Assembly: GCA_963702595.1 (NCBI GenBank)
Contig: CAVPDC010000013.1
Location: 124,001 to 188,000, forward strand
Length of the DNA stretch: 64,000 bases
Direction: 5' to 3'
Source of the DNA: JALORV01 sp963702595
GTDB taxonomy: Bacteria > Pseudomonadota > Gammaproteobacteria > Burkholderiales > Burkholderiaceae_F
A model generated the notes under the pieces. It was given only the letters and a program-made list of their open reading frames with translations, did no database searches and was not told the origin of the DNA. Positions 1 to 8,625 of the stretch are shown piece after piece. Position numbers and translations under genes: made by a program. How positions within the stretch are numbered: the stretch's first letter is position 1; every line of letters starts with the position of its first letter.

Positions 1-542
1 AATTCGACCGCGCGCAGCGCCTGGTCCCTGTCGTGTATGCGGCCGAGCGCTTGCAGCTTCGCTGCGCTGAAGCTCTGGATGCCGAGCGAGAGCCGATTGA
101 CCCCGGCCCTGCGGAAGGAGGCAAATCGGTCAGCCTCAGCCGTGCCGGGGTTGGCCTCCAGCGTGATCTCGCAGTCGGCCTCGAGCTGCAGCAGCGCTCG
201 CACGTCGGACAGCATAGTTTCGACCGCCGCGCCGCTCAGCAGGCTCGGCGTTCCGCCACCGACGAACACGCTGACGATGCGACGCCCCCAGATCAGGGGC
301 AGCGCGGACTCGATGTCGGCACGCAGCGCGCGCAGGTATTCGGCTTCCGGAATCACCGCAACGCCGCCGTCCGGTTCGTGCGAGTTGAAATCGCAGTACG
401 GACACTTGCGCACACACCATGGGAAGTGCACGTAGAGCGACAGCGGTGGGAGTGACGGCAGATTCAAGGACCCGGGCCGCAGGTAGGTCTGAACGTCTGA
501 CGCAGGTGCGACGCCTGCCGGAACGATCGGGATCAGGCCCAT
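1..542 (-). CDS. hemW: HemW radical SAM heme chaperone (C-terminus beyond window edge)
   Basis: N-terminal 180 codons of a HemW/oxygen-independent coproporphyrinogen oxidase-like radical SAM protein. The [4Fe-4S] signature CVRKCPYC (CxxxCxxC) is near residue 55, preceded by LYVHFPWC and followed by the glycine-rich motif FVGGGTPS, which binds S-adenosylmethionine in this family. LEANPGT and GVNRLSLGIQSF further on are also typical. HemW proteins deliver heme to respiratory enzymes; they were long misannotated as HemN, and the short N-terminus here fits HemW. The ATG at 540-542 is the first in frame. It lies 16 bases downstream of rdgB on the same strand, so the rph-rdgB-hemW order suggests one operon. 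The gene runs off the left end of the window. Confidence 0.93.
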   Translation of the reverse strand, partial: MGLIPIVPAGVAPASDVQTYLRPGSLNLPSLPPLSLYVHFPWCVRKCPYCDFNSHEPDGGVAVIPEAEYLRALRADIESALPLIWGRRIVSVFVGGGTPSLLSGAAVETMLSDVRALLQLEADCEITLEANPGTAEADRFASFRRAGVNRLSLGIQSFSAAKLQALGRIHDRDQALRAVE

Positions 543-558
543 CGCACAGCTCCTGAGC

Positions 559-1152
559 CTACGTCCACGCCGCGAAACGGCGCGCCAACTCCCGCATGGC
601 CTGCCCGCGGTGGCTGACGCGGTTCTTCTCATGTGGCGTGAGTTCGGCGGCCGTGCGCCCGAGCTCCGGCAACAGGAACAGCGGGTCGTAGCCGAACCCG
701 CCCGCACCACGCGGTTGCGTGATGATGGCGCCGGACCATCGCGCCTCGGCAATCAGCGGCTCCGGATCGTCCGCCGAAGCAATGGCCACGAGTACGCAGG
801 TGTAGTGCGCGCGGCGCTCTGCCTGGCCGTGCATACGGCGCAACAGCTCCGCGTTGTTCGAGTCATCGTCGGCATTGGGCCCGGAAAACCGCGCCGAATG
901 CACACCCGGGGCACCCTGCAAGGCGGCCACGCAGAGACCCGAATCGTCTGCCAGCGCCGACAGACCGCTGTGTACCGCCGCGTGACGCGCCTTCGCGAGC
1001 GCGTTCTCGACGAAGGTCAGGTGCGGCTCCTCCGCGGCCTCGATTCCAAGCTCGCCCTGCGCGATGACGGTGAAATCGAGGTCGGCGAGCAGTTCCCGGA
1101 ATTCGCGCAACTTGCCCGCATTCGACGACGCAAGAACAATGCGACGCGTCAT
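559..1152 (-). CDS. rdgB: RdgB/HAM1 family XTP/dITP pyrophosphatase
   Basis: Hydrolyses non-canonical purine nucleoside triphosphates (dITP, XTP, ITP) to monophosphates and keeps deaminated purines out of nucleic acids. The protein is 197 residues, the usual family length. It opens with the nucleotide-binding motif ASSNAGKLREF and carries TFVENALAKARHAA, then ADDSGLCV with the catalytic aspartates, and SARFSG. The C-terminal GGFGYDPLF and SHRGQA blocks are also family hallmarks. The start codon overlaps the stop of rph by four bases (ATGA), showing translational coupling. Identification is secure. Confidence 0.96.
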   Translation of the reverse strand: MTRRIVLASSNAGKLREFRELLADLDFTVIAQGELGIEAAEEPHLTFVENALAKARHAAVHSGLSALADDSGLCVAALQGAPGVHSARFSGPNADDDSNNAELLRRMHGQAERRAHYTCVLVAIASADDPEPLIAEARWSGAIITQPRGAGGFGYDPLFLLPELGRTAAELTPHEKNRVSHRGQAMRELARRFAAWT

Positions 1153-1892
1153 GCTTCGCCGAGTACGTGCTTCTGCGCGGCGATGAGTTCCGCACCGCCC
1201 TTGCGCGCGAGCGCCATCATGGCCGCCATCTGGGCTTCGGTGAATGGCTCGCCCTCTGCCGTGCCCTGCACCTCGACAAAGCCGCCGCGTCCTGTCATCA
1301 CGACGTTCATGTCTGTTTCGCAGGTCGAGTCCTCGGCGTAGTCCAGGTCGAGTACCGGGACATGGCGATAGACGCCGACCGACACGGCGGCCACGTAATC
1401 ACGCACCGGCAGGTTTTCAATCATGCCGCGCTCGCGCAACCAGCGCGCCGCGTCGACCGCTGCGACGTAGCCACCCGTGATCGCGGCCGTGCGTGTTCCG
1501 CCGTCCGCCTGAATGACGTCGCAATCGATGTGCAGCGTCCGCTCGCCGAGGATCTTCAGATCGAACACGGCGCGCAGGCTGCGTCCGATCAGGCGCTGGA
1601 TCTCCTGCGTGCGCCCGCTCTGCTTGCCGCGTGCCGCCTCTCGGTCCGAGCGCGTGTTGGTCGCGCGCGGAAGCATGCCGTACTCGGCCGTCAGCCAGCC
1701 TTCGCCCTTGCCTTTCAGGAAGCCTGGCACCTTCTCCTCGACGCTCGCGGTGCAGATCACTTGCGTGTCGCCGAACTCGACCAGCACGGAGCCCTCGGCA
1801 TGCTTTGTGTAGCGGCGTGTGAGGCGCACTGCGCGCAATTCGTCGGGCCGGCGCCCGCTGGGCCGGGCGGAGGTATCGACAACTGTAGACAT
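1149..1892 (-). CDS. rph: Ribonuclease PH
   Basis: Phosphorolytic 3'-5' exoribonuclease that trims tRNA 3' ends and degrades structured RNA. The 247-residue protein begins with the conserved RPSGRRPDELRAV segment, followed by EGSVLVEFGDTQVICTASVE, and contains GWLTAEYGMLPRAT, RTQEIQRLIGRSLRA and the phosphate-site region DCDVIQADGGTRTA. Length and motifs match full RNase PH. It is followed by rdgB with a four-base overlap and preceded by the phosphatase gene 98 bases away on the same strand. A branched inverted repeat at 1904-1952 sits directly before its start and may shape its leader or end the phosphatase transcript. Confidence 0.96.
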   Translation of the reverse strand: MSTVVDTSARPSGRRPDELRAVRLTRRYTKHAEGSVLVEFGDTQVICTASVEEKVPGFLKGKGEGWLTAEYGMLPRATNTRSDREAARGKQSGRTQEIQRLIGRSLRAVFDLKILGERTLHIDCDVIQADGGTRTAAITGGYVAAVDAARWLRERGMIENLPVRDYVAAVSVGVYRHVPVLDLDYAEDSTCETDMNVVMTGRGGFVEVQGTAEGEPFTEAQMAAMMALARKGGAELIAAQKHVLGEA

Positions 1893-1903
1893 GGGAGTTA
1901 AGC

Positions 1904-1952
1904 GACTGCCAGGTTGACGTGAGCCTGCAAGGCTACCTCACCGATGGCAGTC
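1904..1952 (-). other. Branched stem-loop in the rph leader
   Basis: A 49-base nested inverted repeat. The outer arms GACTGCCA (1904-1911) and TGGCAGTC (1945-1952) are perfect complements, an inner pair GTGAG (1919-1923)/CTCAC (1937-1941) follows, and CCT/AGG pairs at the tip. It starts 12 bases upstream of the rph ATG and lies 39 bases past the phosphatase stop, all on the minus strand. There is no T-run, so it is not a classical terminator; a leader structure affecting rph translation or an mRNA processing site is possible (inference). Confidence 0.45.
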
Positions 1953-1990
1953 GAGCAGCGCCCCACCCGCGGGGGCGCGCCGGAACCTAC

Positions 1991-2929
1991 CTACTTGCTG
2001 ACGAGCTTGGACGAGCGCTGGATCGCCTTCTGGATCTCGGCGACCGCTTCGTCGATCTGGTCTTCGGACAGTTCTTCGTCGGCGCTGGGCTCACCGTGCC
2101 GGGGCATCTGGATCGTCGAGGCGACCGTGCCCTCGGGAATGAGGAGCGTCGAGACTGGCTCTTCAGTCGGGGGCACCATCTCCACTGATTCAGTGCCCGC
2201 CCAGGTCATGGCGACGGCCGTGCAGTTGTCGGACTCCGGACCGCCGAGTTCGAGCGCGAGTTCCATCAGTTCGGGAACGGCGCGCATCACTGTCTTGCCG
2301 GTGAATGCCTCGGCGATCTGGCGGTCGGTCAACGCGCCCCACAGACCATCCGAGCAGAGCAGCAGCGTGTCGCCGTTGCGCATCGCAAAGGGTCTGCCGA
2401 TCTCCACCGTGGGGGCCACATAGGCGCCAATGCAGTTGAAGATGCGGTTGCGTTCCGGGTGATCCTTCGCGTCCTCCGGCCGGATCAGGCCCGACTGCAC
2501 CAGGTGATGCACCCGCGAATGATCGATCGTGCGTTCCAGGATGCGCCCGCCGCGGATCAGGTACAGGCGCGAATCGCCGACGTGCGCCCAGATCGCAACA
2601 CCCTGCTGGACAATGCAAGCCACGAGTGTCGTACGTGGCGCTTCAGGCAGGCTGTGTTCGGCGCGGTACCGATGCAGCTCGCGATGCGCGGCCAGCACGG
2701 ATTCTTCGAGAAAGCGCGCCGGATCGGGCAGGATCGGCTTCGCGTCGCGCTGGTAGATGGAGGCCAGCGTCTGCAACGTCAGCTGGGAAGCCACTTCTCC
2801 GCGCGCGTGGCCACCCATGCCATCGGCGACCAGGACCAGCATCGAGTCGCGCGTGTATAGGTACCCCATGCGGTCCTGATTGACCTTGCGCCCGCCCTTC
2901 TTGCTCTCCTGGTAGACGGAAAAACGCAT
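1991..2929 (-). CDS. PP2C-family serine/threonine phosphatase
   Basis: Metal-dependent protein phosphatase of the PPM/PP2C type, expected to reverse phosphorylation by the Ser/Thr kinase encoded just upstream. The core carries VADGMGGHARGE (metal-binding DG), WAHVGDSRLYLIRGG, LLLCSDGLWGALTD and GGPESDNCTAVAM, which together supply the acidic metal ligands. About 312 residues from the ATG at 2927-2929, chosen because MRFSVYQESKKGGRK matches how such proteins begin; an in-frame ATG at 2968 would add 13 residues with no family similarity. The C-terminal 60 residues are Glu/Pro-rich and probably a flexible tail. Kinase and phosphatase upstream of rph-rdgB is a recurrent betaproteobacterial arrangement. 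Confidence 0.88.
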   Translation of the reverse strand: MRFSVYQESKKGGRKVNQDRMGYLYTRDSMLVLVADGMGGHARGEVASQLTLQTLASIYQRDAKPILPDPARFLEESVLAAHRELHRYRAEHSLPEAPRTTLVACIVQQGVAIWAHVGDSRLYLIRGGRILERTIDHSRVHHLVQSGLIRPEDAKDHPERNRIFNCIGAYVAPTVEIGRPFAMRNGDTLLLCSDGLWGALTDRQIAEAFTGKTVMRAVPELMELALELGGPESDNCTAVAMTWAGTESVEMVPPTEEPVSTLLIPEGTVASTIQMPRHGEPSADEELSEDQIDEAVAEIQKAIQRSSKLVSK

Positions 2930-2944
2930 GGCTAGGCGGGCCTC

Positions 2945-2981
2945 GTGTACGCGATGCGCTGCGCGCATCGCTCATGCACGC
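2945..2981 (+). repeat. Bulged-hairpin element, copy 1
   Basis: GTGTACGC, then stem GATGCGC, loop TGC, stem GCGCATC, then GCTCATGCACGC. The outer arms can pair around a two-base bulge, as in the copies at 5897, 45157, 45477 and 52198. It lies between the kinase and phosphatase genes. It is the only copy whose orientation is opposite to the gene ending upstream of it, and its right arm is the most diverged. Confidence 0.5.
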
Positions 2982-3070
2982 GGCCCGGTTCAGTCAGGCG
3001 GGCCGGCTTCGGGCGGCCGGGCGCCGGCCCGCAATGCAACTGCGGAAATGGAACCACCGAGCCAACACGG

Positions 3071-3124
3071 AAATGTTGCCAGCTTTCTCTGCCTTTGAAA
3101 TGTTGCCAGCTTTCTCTGCCTTTG
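3071..3124. repeat. Two perfect tandem copies of a 27-base unit
   Basis: Bases 3071-3097 are repeated exactly at 3098-3124. The unit starts AAATGTTGCCAGC and ends TGCCTTTG. The repeat lies in the 270-base spacer between the kinase stop and the phosphatase start. The surrounding DNA is more AT-rich than the neighbouring genes. Only two units exist and there is no spacer, so this is not a CRISPR. Function unknown; it may be a slippage duplication or a leftover of a mobile element end. Confidence 0.85.
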
Positions 3125-3202
3125 TAATGAAAAAAATCGACTGGCTCCGCCAGCGAATTTTTCATTTCAATCGCGCAAAAGTAGGGGTGCACTTTTGCGC
3201 GC

Positions 3203-4198
3203 CTAGAACCAGGTAATGTTGTGATCCTTCATGAACCGCGTCAGGCGGTCCTGAAGGCCGCGCCAGCGGGCGCCGGTGCGTTCCATCATCGAGAACTCGG
3301 GGCGTTCAGGTACGTTCTGCAGCAACTCCTTCTGCACCGCATACACCGTCTGCGGCCGCTCGAGCGAGTTCAGTCGCAGGCAGCGCTCGACCATGGAAAT
3401 GAGCTGGTTCGAATACAGGCCGCGAAACGAGCGCAGCGCCGTCGGCATCTTGTCTTCCTTCAGGCGCTGGTCCGCCTCCTGTGGCGGCATGCCGGACATA
3501 CAGGCATAGATGCAGGAGCCGATCGAGTAGACATCCGTCCAGGGCCCCAGCTCGGCGTCTCGCTTGTAGAGCTCGGGCGCCGCAAAGCCGGGCGTGTACA
3601 TCGGATACGTCTTGCTGATGTCCCGCTGCAGGGTCTGCCGTGCGGCGCCGAAGTCGAGCAGGATCGGCGTGCCATCCATCCGCAGGTAGATGTTGGCCGG
3701 CTTGACGTCGAGGTGCAGCAAGCGGTTCGAATGCACCTCGCGCAGCCCGTTCATGACCTGGGCAAAGACACGCCTGACGAACCGCTCGGACAGCACGTCC
3801 TTCTGGTCCTTGTTGCGATTGCGCAGGACATGTTCCTGTAACGAGCGCCCGGACTCGTAGTTCATCACCATGTACACCGTCTCGTTGGCGCGGAAGAAAT
3901 TGATGACGCGCACGATGTTGGGGTGATAGATCGAAGCGAGCGCGCGGCCTTCTTCGAAGAAACACTTGAGGCCGATGCGGTAGGTGTTCAGGTTCTCCGG
4001 CGCCACATAGGGCGACAGTTCGCCCGTCTTGCGCTGCGCGAGCGCCGCGGGCATGTACTCCTTGATTGCCACCGAGTTGCCGTTCTCGTCGGTAGCGAGA
4101 TAGACGATCGAGAAGCCTCCACTCGATATCTTCTTTACAATGCGGTAGCCGCCGACCTCAAGGCCTTCGGGCAACGATGCGTTGGTCTGGGCCGCCAT
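3203..4198 (-). CDS. Hanks-type serine/threonine protein kinase
   Basis: A 331-residue soluble protein that is almost entirely a eukaryotic-like kinase domain. The glycine loop ISSGGFSIVY is at about residues 24-33, the ATP-anchoring lysine is K46 in VAIKEYMP, the catalytic loop is HLDVKPANIYL, the magnesium motif is DFGAAR, and PGFAAPELY corresponds to the APE motif. There is no transmembrane segment or PASTA domain, so it acts in the cytoplasm. It precedes the PP2C phosphatase in the same direction; the two probably form a reversible phosphorylation switch. It is divergent from yicC across a 134-base spacer. Substrates cannot be read from the sequence. Confidence 0.92.
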   Translation of the reverse strand: MAAQTNASLPEGLEVGGYRIVKKISSGGFSIVYLATDENGNSVAIKEYMPAALAQRKTGELSPYVAPENLNTYRIGLKCFFEEGRALASIYHPNIVRVINFFRANETVYMVMNYESGRSLQEHVLRNRNKDQKDVLSERFVRRVFAQVMNGLREVHSNRLLHLDVKPANIYLRMDGTPILLDFGAARQTLQRDISKTYPMYTPGFAAPELYKRDAELGPWTDVYSIGSCIYACMSGMPPQEADQRLKEDKMPTALRSFRGLYSNQLISMVERCLRLNSLERPQTVYAVQKELLQNVPERPEFSMMERTGARWRGLQDRLTRFMKDHNITWF

Positions 4199-4332
4199 GA
4201 ATTCTTACTGCGTGGATATATCGGGGCGATTCTAGCGAATGGGTTACTGCGTCCCGAAGCCTGCATAAGGCGCGAAAAGTCGTCCATACCAAGGTTTAGA
4301 CGCGCAACAATTCGTTTCTCCCCCGGCGCCCC

Positions 4333-5235
4333 ATGAAACCCGTTGCCAGCATGACCGGCTTTGCCGTCGCCACGCGACCGACCGCGATCGGCCCGGTCTC
4401 GGTCGAACTCAAGTCGGTCAATTCACGCTTTCTCGATCTCTCGGTCCGCTATCCGGATGAACTGCGCAGCGTCGAGCCCGCGCTGCGTGAGGCGATCAGC
4501 GCACGGATCGCCCGCGGCAAGGTCGAGTGCCGGTTGGGAATCAGCCGCGTTGCCGTAGAGTCCTCCGGCGGGCTGAACCTGGAAGCCCTGGCCCGGCTGA
4601 AGCGCCTGGCTGCGGACGTGGCTGGCGAGTTGCCAGGCATCGGCGCGTTACGGACGATCGACGTGCTCAGCTGGCCCGGGGTCGTCGATGCACCGGTAGC
4701 CGACCCCGACGCGCTGCGTGCCGCCGTGCTCCTTGCGCTCGGCGAAGCGCTCGAAGCACTGACCGCGTCGCGCCAGCGCGAAGGTGCCGCTCTGCGAGAC
4801 ATCCTGCTCGCCAGCTGTACCGCCATCGACGCCGTCGCGGATCAGCTGAAAGTGCGCGTCCCGGACCTCCTGGGCGCTGTCGAGCGCAAGCTTGTCGAGC
4901 GGCTCGAGCAGGCGCTCGGCCGTTCGCTCGCCGAAACGTCCGTCCTCAGCCGCGACGAGATTGCGGACCGCATCCGGCAGGAGGTGACTCTCTACGGCCT
5001 CAAGATGGATGTCGATGAAGAACTGAAGCGGCTCGCGACGCACGTCAATGAAGTCCGGCGTGTGCTGCAGGCCGGAGGACCGGTCGGCCGCCGGCTCGAC
5101 TTCCTGATGCAGGAGCTGAACCGCGAGGCGAACACGCTGGGCTCCAAGGCGGCCGCGATCGAGATGACAAACGCTTCGGTTGAGCTGAAGATCCTGATCG
5201 AGCAGATGCGCGAACAGATCCAGAACCTCGAATGA
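4333..5235 (+). CDS. yicC: YicC/YloC family endoribonuclease
   Basis: A 300-residue member of the YicC-like family, which includes endoribonucleases acting on mRNA and small RNA. It opens with the characteristic SMTGFAVATR, followed by ELKSVNSRFLDLSVRYP. The C-terminal DUF1732 region includes RLDFLMQELNREANTLGSKA and ends near IKILIEQMREQIQNLE-like helices. Its stop overlaps the gmk start by four bases (ATGA), the usual proteobacterial yicC-gmk coupling. No clear Shine-Dalgarno sequence is visible before the ATG at 4333. Identification is firm; the physiological RNA targets in this organism are unknown. Confidence 0.93.
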   Translation: MKPVASMTGFAVATRPTAIGPVSVELKSVNSRFLDLSVRYPDELRSVEPALREAISARIARGKVECRLGISRVAVESSGGLNLEALARLKRLAADVAGELPGIGALRTIDVLSWPGVVDAPVADPDALRAAVLLALGEALEALTASRQREGAALRDILLASCTAIDAVADQLKVRVPDLLGAVERKLVERLEQALGRSLAETSVLSRDEIADRIRQEVTLYGLKMDVDEELKRLATHVNEVRRVLQAGGPVGRRLDFLMQELNREANTLGSKAAAIEMTNASVELKILIEQMREQIQNLE

Positions 5236-5888
5236 GCGCCCCTCCCTCCACCCAGCCATCCCTTGACCGTGGCGACGCCGGCAGCATCTTCCTGGTCGTC
5301 GCGCCGTCCGGCGCCGGCAAGTCGACGCTGGTCAACGCATTGCTGGAGCAGGACAGCGGCATCACCTTGTCGGTATCTCACACCACGCGGTCGCCGCGAC
5401 CTGGCGAGGCCGACGGGCGCGAGTATCACTTCGTGTCGGTCGACGAGTTCTTGCAGCGCCGTGCTGCAGGAGAGTTCCTCGAGAGTGCCGAGGTGCACGG
5501 CAATTTCTACGCCACTTCACGCACGTGGATCGAGCAGCGCGTCCACGCCGGCACCGACGTGCTGCTCGAGATCGACTGGCAGGGCGCGCGTCAGGTCAAG
5601 GCGCGCTTCCCGCATGCCGTCGGCGTCTTCATCCTGCCACCCTCCATCGATGCGCTCGAGGCGCGACTGCAGAAGCGTGGCCAGGACAGCGCACCGGTCA
5701 TCGCGCGGCGCCTGCTCGCCGCCGGCAGCGAGATCGCTCATGCGCCCGAGTTCGACTACGTGATCATCAATGTCGAGTTTCCCGCGGCTCTGGCGCAGCT
5801 CGCGGCAATCGTGACGGCGACGCGCCTGCGCTTTGCGAGCCAGGCGGTGCGGCATCACGAACTCTTTGCGCAACTGGGGATTGGGTAG
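5232..5888 (+). CDS. gmk: Guanylate kinase
   Basis: Phosphorylates GMP to GDP with ATP, needed for GTP and (p)ppGpp pools. The 218 residues include the P-loop APSGAGKST, the GMP-binding segment SHTTRSPRPGEADGREYHF, EVHGNFYATS and LLEIDWQGARQVK. About ten extra N-terminal residues precede the conserved core. It is translationally coupled to yicC. It is followed by rpoZ and the (p)ppGpp synthetase gene, the conserved gmk-rpoZ-spoT group, which links guanine nucleotides to the stringent response. A bulged hairpin starts nine bases after the stop. Confidence 0.96.
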   Translation: MSAPPSTQPSLDRGDAGSIFLVVAPSGAGKSTLVNALLEQDSGITLSVSHTTRSPRPGEADGREYHFVSVDEFLQRRAAGEFLESAEVHGNFYATSRTWIEQRVHAGTDVLLEIDWQGARQVKARFPHAVGVFILPPSIDALEARLQKRGQDSAPVIARRLLAAGSEIAHAPEFDYVIINVEFPAALAQLAAIVTATRLRFASQAVRHHELFAQLGIG

Positions 5889-5896
5889 CGCCTGAG

Positions 5897-5925
5897 GTGT
5901 ATGCGACCCGGCGGGTCGCGCATGC
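5897..5925 (+). repeat. Bulged-hairpin element, copy 2 (after gmk)
   Basis: GTGTATGC, stem GACCC, loop GGC, stem GGGTC, then GCGCATGC. The left arm has T where other copies have C (GTGTATGC against GTGTACGC), and the right arm carries the matching A for G, a compensatory change. It is preceded by GCCTGAG, which also precedes the copy at 52198. It begins nine bases after the gmk stop codon and may act at the mRNA 3' end. Confidence 0.5.
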
Positions 5926-6067
5926 CCGGCCGGGGACACTCAGCCCGCTGTGGCTGTCCACGTGGACGCAACCTGGCGGCGCTCGAGCCAAAAGGCAACT
6001 TGCCGGCGGTGGCTCCCGAGCGGACAGGTTAGAATCAGTTCAACCTCCTTTCTCTCCAAGGCAAGCC

Positions 6068-6271
6068 ATGGCGCGCATCACCGTTGAAGACTGTCTGAAG
6101 CAGATTCCCAACCGTTTTCAGCTCTCCCTGGCGGCCGCCTACCGTGCGCGGCAGCTTGCGCAGGGCCACACGCCGAAGATCGACACCAAGGACAAGCCTG
6201 CCGTGGCCGCCCTGCGCGAGATTGCGCAGCAGAAGGTCGGCATTGAAATGCTGCGCAAAGTGCCAACCTGA
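6068..6271 (+). CDS. rpoZ: RNA polymerase omega subunit
   Basis: A 67-residue omega subunit that assists beta-prime folding and forms a (p)ppGpp binding site on RNA polymerase. It begins MARITVEDCLKQIPNRFQL and continues with LAAAYRARQL, the conserved helix, and a DKPAVAALREIA segment typical of the betaproteobacterial protein. The start ATG is preceded by CTCCAAGGCAAGCC, which contains an AAGG ribosome site. It is followed 53 bases later by the RelA/SpoT homologue, the standard partner gene. Slightly shorter than the E. coli protein but normal for the class. Confidence 0.95.
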   Translation: MARITVEDCLKQIPNRFQLSLAAAYRARQLAQGHTPKIDTKDKPAVAALREIAQQKVGIEMLRKVPT

Positions 6272-6324
6272 GAAACGTCGTGGACTGCATTGTGTGACGC
6301 CAGCCCCGACGCGAGGCCAGCACG

Positions 6325-8625
6325 ATGCAGCCGCAGGATCCCGCCGCCCCCTCCAATCCGCCCTCGCAGCCGGGCTTTGCCCGTCGCGCTGCCGAGGCGC
6401 TGAAAAAAGCTGTCTGGCGCAGCGAACCCGCTGAACTTGCTGCAGCCACCGGTGTGGCGACCGTCGCCACGCTTTCAGAGCGCGTCAAGAAGTACCTGCC
6501 GTCGTCCGACGTGCAGAAGATCAAGGACGCATTCCGCTTCTCCGATGAGGCCCACCTCGGGCAATTCCGTCGCAGCGGAGCACCGTACATCACGCACCCG
6601 CTCGCCGTCGCCGAAATACTGACCGACTGGCGCCTTGATGGCGCGGCGATCCAGGCCGCCCTGCTGCACGACGTGCTGGAAGATTCCGGCACTCCAAAGC
6701 AGCAACTCGTCGAAAAATTCGGCGCGATCGTCGCTGAACTGGTCGACGGAGTCTCCAAGCTCGACAAGCTGCAGTTCTCCTCGACCGAACAGGCGCAAGC
6801 CGAAAACTTCCGCAAGATGCTGCTGGCGATGGCGCGCGACGTGCGCGTCATGCTGATCAAGCTCGCCGACCGCCTGCACAACATGCGCACGCTCGACGCG
6901 GTCGAGCCAGAGAAGCGCCGCCGCATCGCGCGCGAGACGCTCGAGATCTACGCACCGATTGCGCACCGGCTCGGGCTCAACAACCTGTTTCGTGAACTCG
7001 AGGACCTCAGTTTCCAGCACCTGCACCCCATGCGTTACCGCGTGCTGCAGAGGGCGGTGCTCTCGGCCCGCGGCAACCGGCGCGAGGTCCTGAGCAAGAT
7101 CCTGCAGTCGGTCCGCAAGGCGCTCACGGACGCCAAGCTGCGGGCCGAGGTTTATGGCCGCGAAAAGACACTGTTCGGCATCTACCGCAAGATGGTCGAG
7201 AAGAACCTGTCGTTCTCGCAGGTGCTCGATATCTACGGCTTCCGCATCGTGCTGGACAAGGTCTCGGAGTGCTACCTCGCGCTTGGTTCGTTGCATGGGC
7301 TCTACAAGCCGGTGCCCGGCAAGTTCAAGGACTACATCGCGATTCCGAAAGTGAACGGCTATCAGTCGCTGCATACGACGCTTATCGGACCTTACGGCAC
7401 GCCGGTGGAGTTCCAGATCCGCACGAAAGAGATGCATCACGTCGCCGAGTCCGGCGTCGCCGCACACTGGATCTACAAGGACGACGACTCGGATCTCTCG
7501 GAGCTGCAATCGCGCACGCACCAGTGGCTGCAGTCGCTGCTCGAGATCCAGCGTCACACCGGCGACTCCAGCGAGTTCCTCGAGCACATCAAGGTCGATC
7601 TTTTCCCGGACAAGGTCTACGTGTTCACGCCGAAAGGCAAGATCGTCTCGCTACCGCGCGGCGCCACCGCCGTGGACTTCGCCTACGGCATTCACACCGA
7701 CGTCGGCAACAAGACCGTCGCGGCGCGCATCAGCAGCGAGATTCAGCCGCTGCGCACGCCGCTGCGTAACGGTGACATGGTCGAGATAGTCACCGGGCCG
7801 GTGGCGCGGCCGAATCCTGCGTGGCTGTCATTTGTGCGGACCGGCAAGGCGCGCTCGGAAATCCGCCATTTCCTGCGGACGATGAAGTTCGACGAGTCGG
7901 CCGAACTCGGCGAACGTCTGCTAACGCAGGCGGCGCGGCAGTTCAGCCTCTCACTGGCCACCATCACCGAGGAGCAGTGGGACGAGGTCGTCAAGCAGTC
8001 CGAGCTCGAGTCGCGTGCGGCGCTTTTCGCCGACATCGGCCTGGGCCGGCGGCTGGCGGCCGTCGTGGCGCGGCAACTTGCGCTCGGCGCCGGTACCGAG
8101 ATCCCCGGTGACAGCGGCGCCGGCCAGGCCGCGGTGCAACCGCATGCTGTACCCGTCGTCGTACGCGGAACGGAAGGCATGGCGGTGCAGATGGCGAACT
8201 GCTGCCACCCGATCCCCGGTGATGCAATCGTCGGGCACATCCGCAAGGGCCAGGGGCTCGCGGTGCACCAGGCCGAATGCGTCCATTCACAGCGCGCCCG
8301 CCGCGCCGACCCGGAACGCTGGATCGAGCTGCAGTGGGCACACGATCCGGCCACGTACTTCACGGTCGGGCTCGATGTCAACGCGCTGAACGAGCGTGGC
8401 GTGCTCGGACGCATAGCGGTCGCGATCGCGGAGGCAGAGTCGAACATCCTGAACGTGCACGTCGACGATGAGGACGCCCGCGTCGCGCTGATCCACTTTA
8501 AAGTCCAGGTGCGTGACCGCACGCACCTGGCGCGCGTGATCCGCATCCTGCGCCGAGTGAAGCACGTCGTGAAGGTCACGCGCCCGCGCGGCGGCACGCG
8601 CGCGCACACTCAGGACGCGGCGTAA
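6325..8625 (+). CDS. spoT: Bifunctional (p)ppGpp synthetase/hydrolase (SpoT/Rel type)
   Basis: A 766-residue RelA/SpoT homologue controlling the stringent response. In order it shows an HD hydrolase domain (YITHPLAVAEIL, then LLHDVLEDSG with the HDxxED metal motif intact), a synthetase domain (GREKTLFGIYRKM, VNGYQSLHTT, EFQIRTKEMHH), a TGS domain (FPDKVYVFTPKGKIVSLP) and a C-terminal ACT domain (VGLDVNALNERGVLGRI). The intact HD motif means it should be able to hydrolyse (p)ppGpp, unlike RelA. It lies directly after rpoZ and ends by overlapping greB tail to tail by 16 bases. The first 40 residues are a variable extension; the ATG has GAGG ten bases upstream. Confidence 0.95.
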   Translation: MQPQDPAAPSNPPSQPGFARRAAEALKKAVWRSEPAELAAATGVATVATLSERVKKYLPSSDVQKIKDAFRFSDEAHLGQFRRSGAPYITHPLAVAEILTDWRLDGAAIQAALLHDVLEDSGTPKQQLVEKFGAIVAELVDGVSKLDKLQFSSTEQAQAENFRKMLLAMARDVRVMLIKLADRLHNMRTLDAVEPEKRRRIARETLEIYAPIAHRLGLNNLFRELEDLSFQHLHPMRYRVLQRAVLSARGNRREVLSKILQSVRKALTDAKLRAEVYGREKTLFGIYRKMVEKNLSFSQVLDIYGFRIVLDKVSECYLALGSLHGLYKPVPGKFKDYIAIPKVNGYQSLHTTLIGPYGTPVEFQIRTKEMHHVAESGVAAHWIYKDDDSDLSELQSRTHQWLQSLLEIQRHTGDSSEFLEHIKVDLFPDKVYVFTPKGKIVSLPRGATAVDFAYGIHTDVGNKTVAARISSEIQPLRTPLRNGDMVEIVTGPVARPNPAWLSFVRTGKARSEIRHFLRTMKFDESAELGERLLTQAARQFSLSLATITEEQWDEVVKQSELESRAALFADIGLGRRLAAVVARQLALGAGTEIPGDSGAGQAAVQPHAVPVVVRGTEGMAVQMANCCHPIPGDAIVGHIRKGQGLAVHQAECVHSQRARRADPERWIELQWAHDPATYFTVGLDVNALNERGVLGRIAVAIAEAESNILNVHVDDEDARVALIHFKVQVRDRTHLARVIRILRRVKHVVKVTRPRGGTRAHTQDAA

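Noticed and set aside
3071..3124. Possible CRISPR array
   Set aside because: Only two units, directly adjacent with no spacer between them, and no cas genes in the window.
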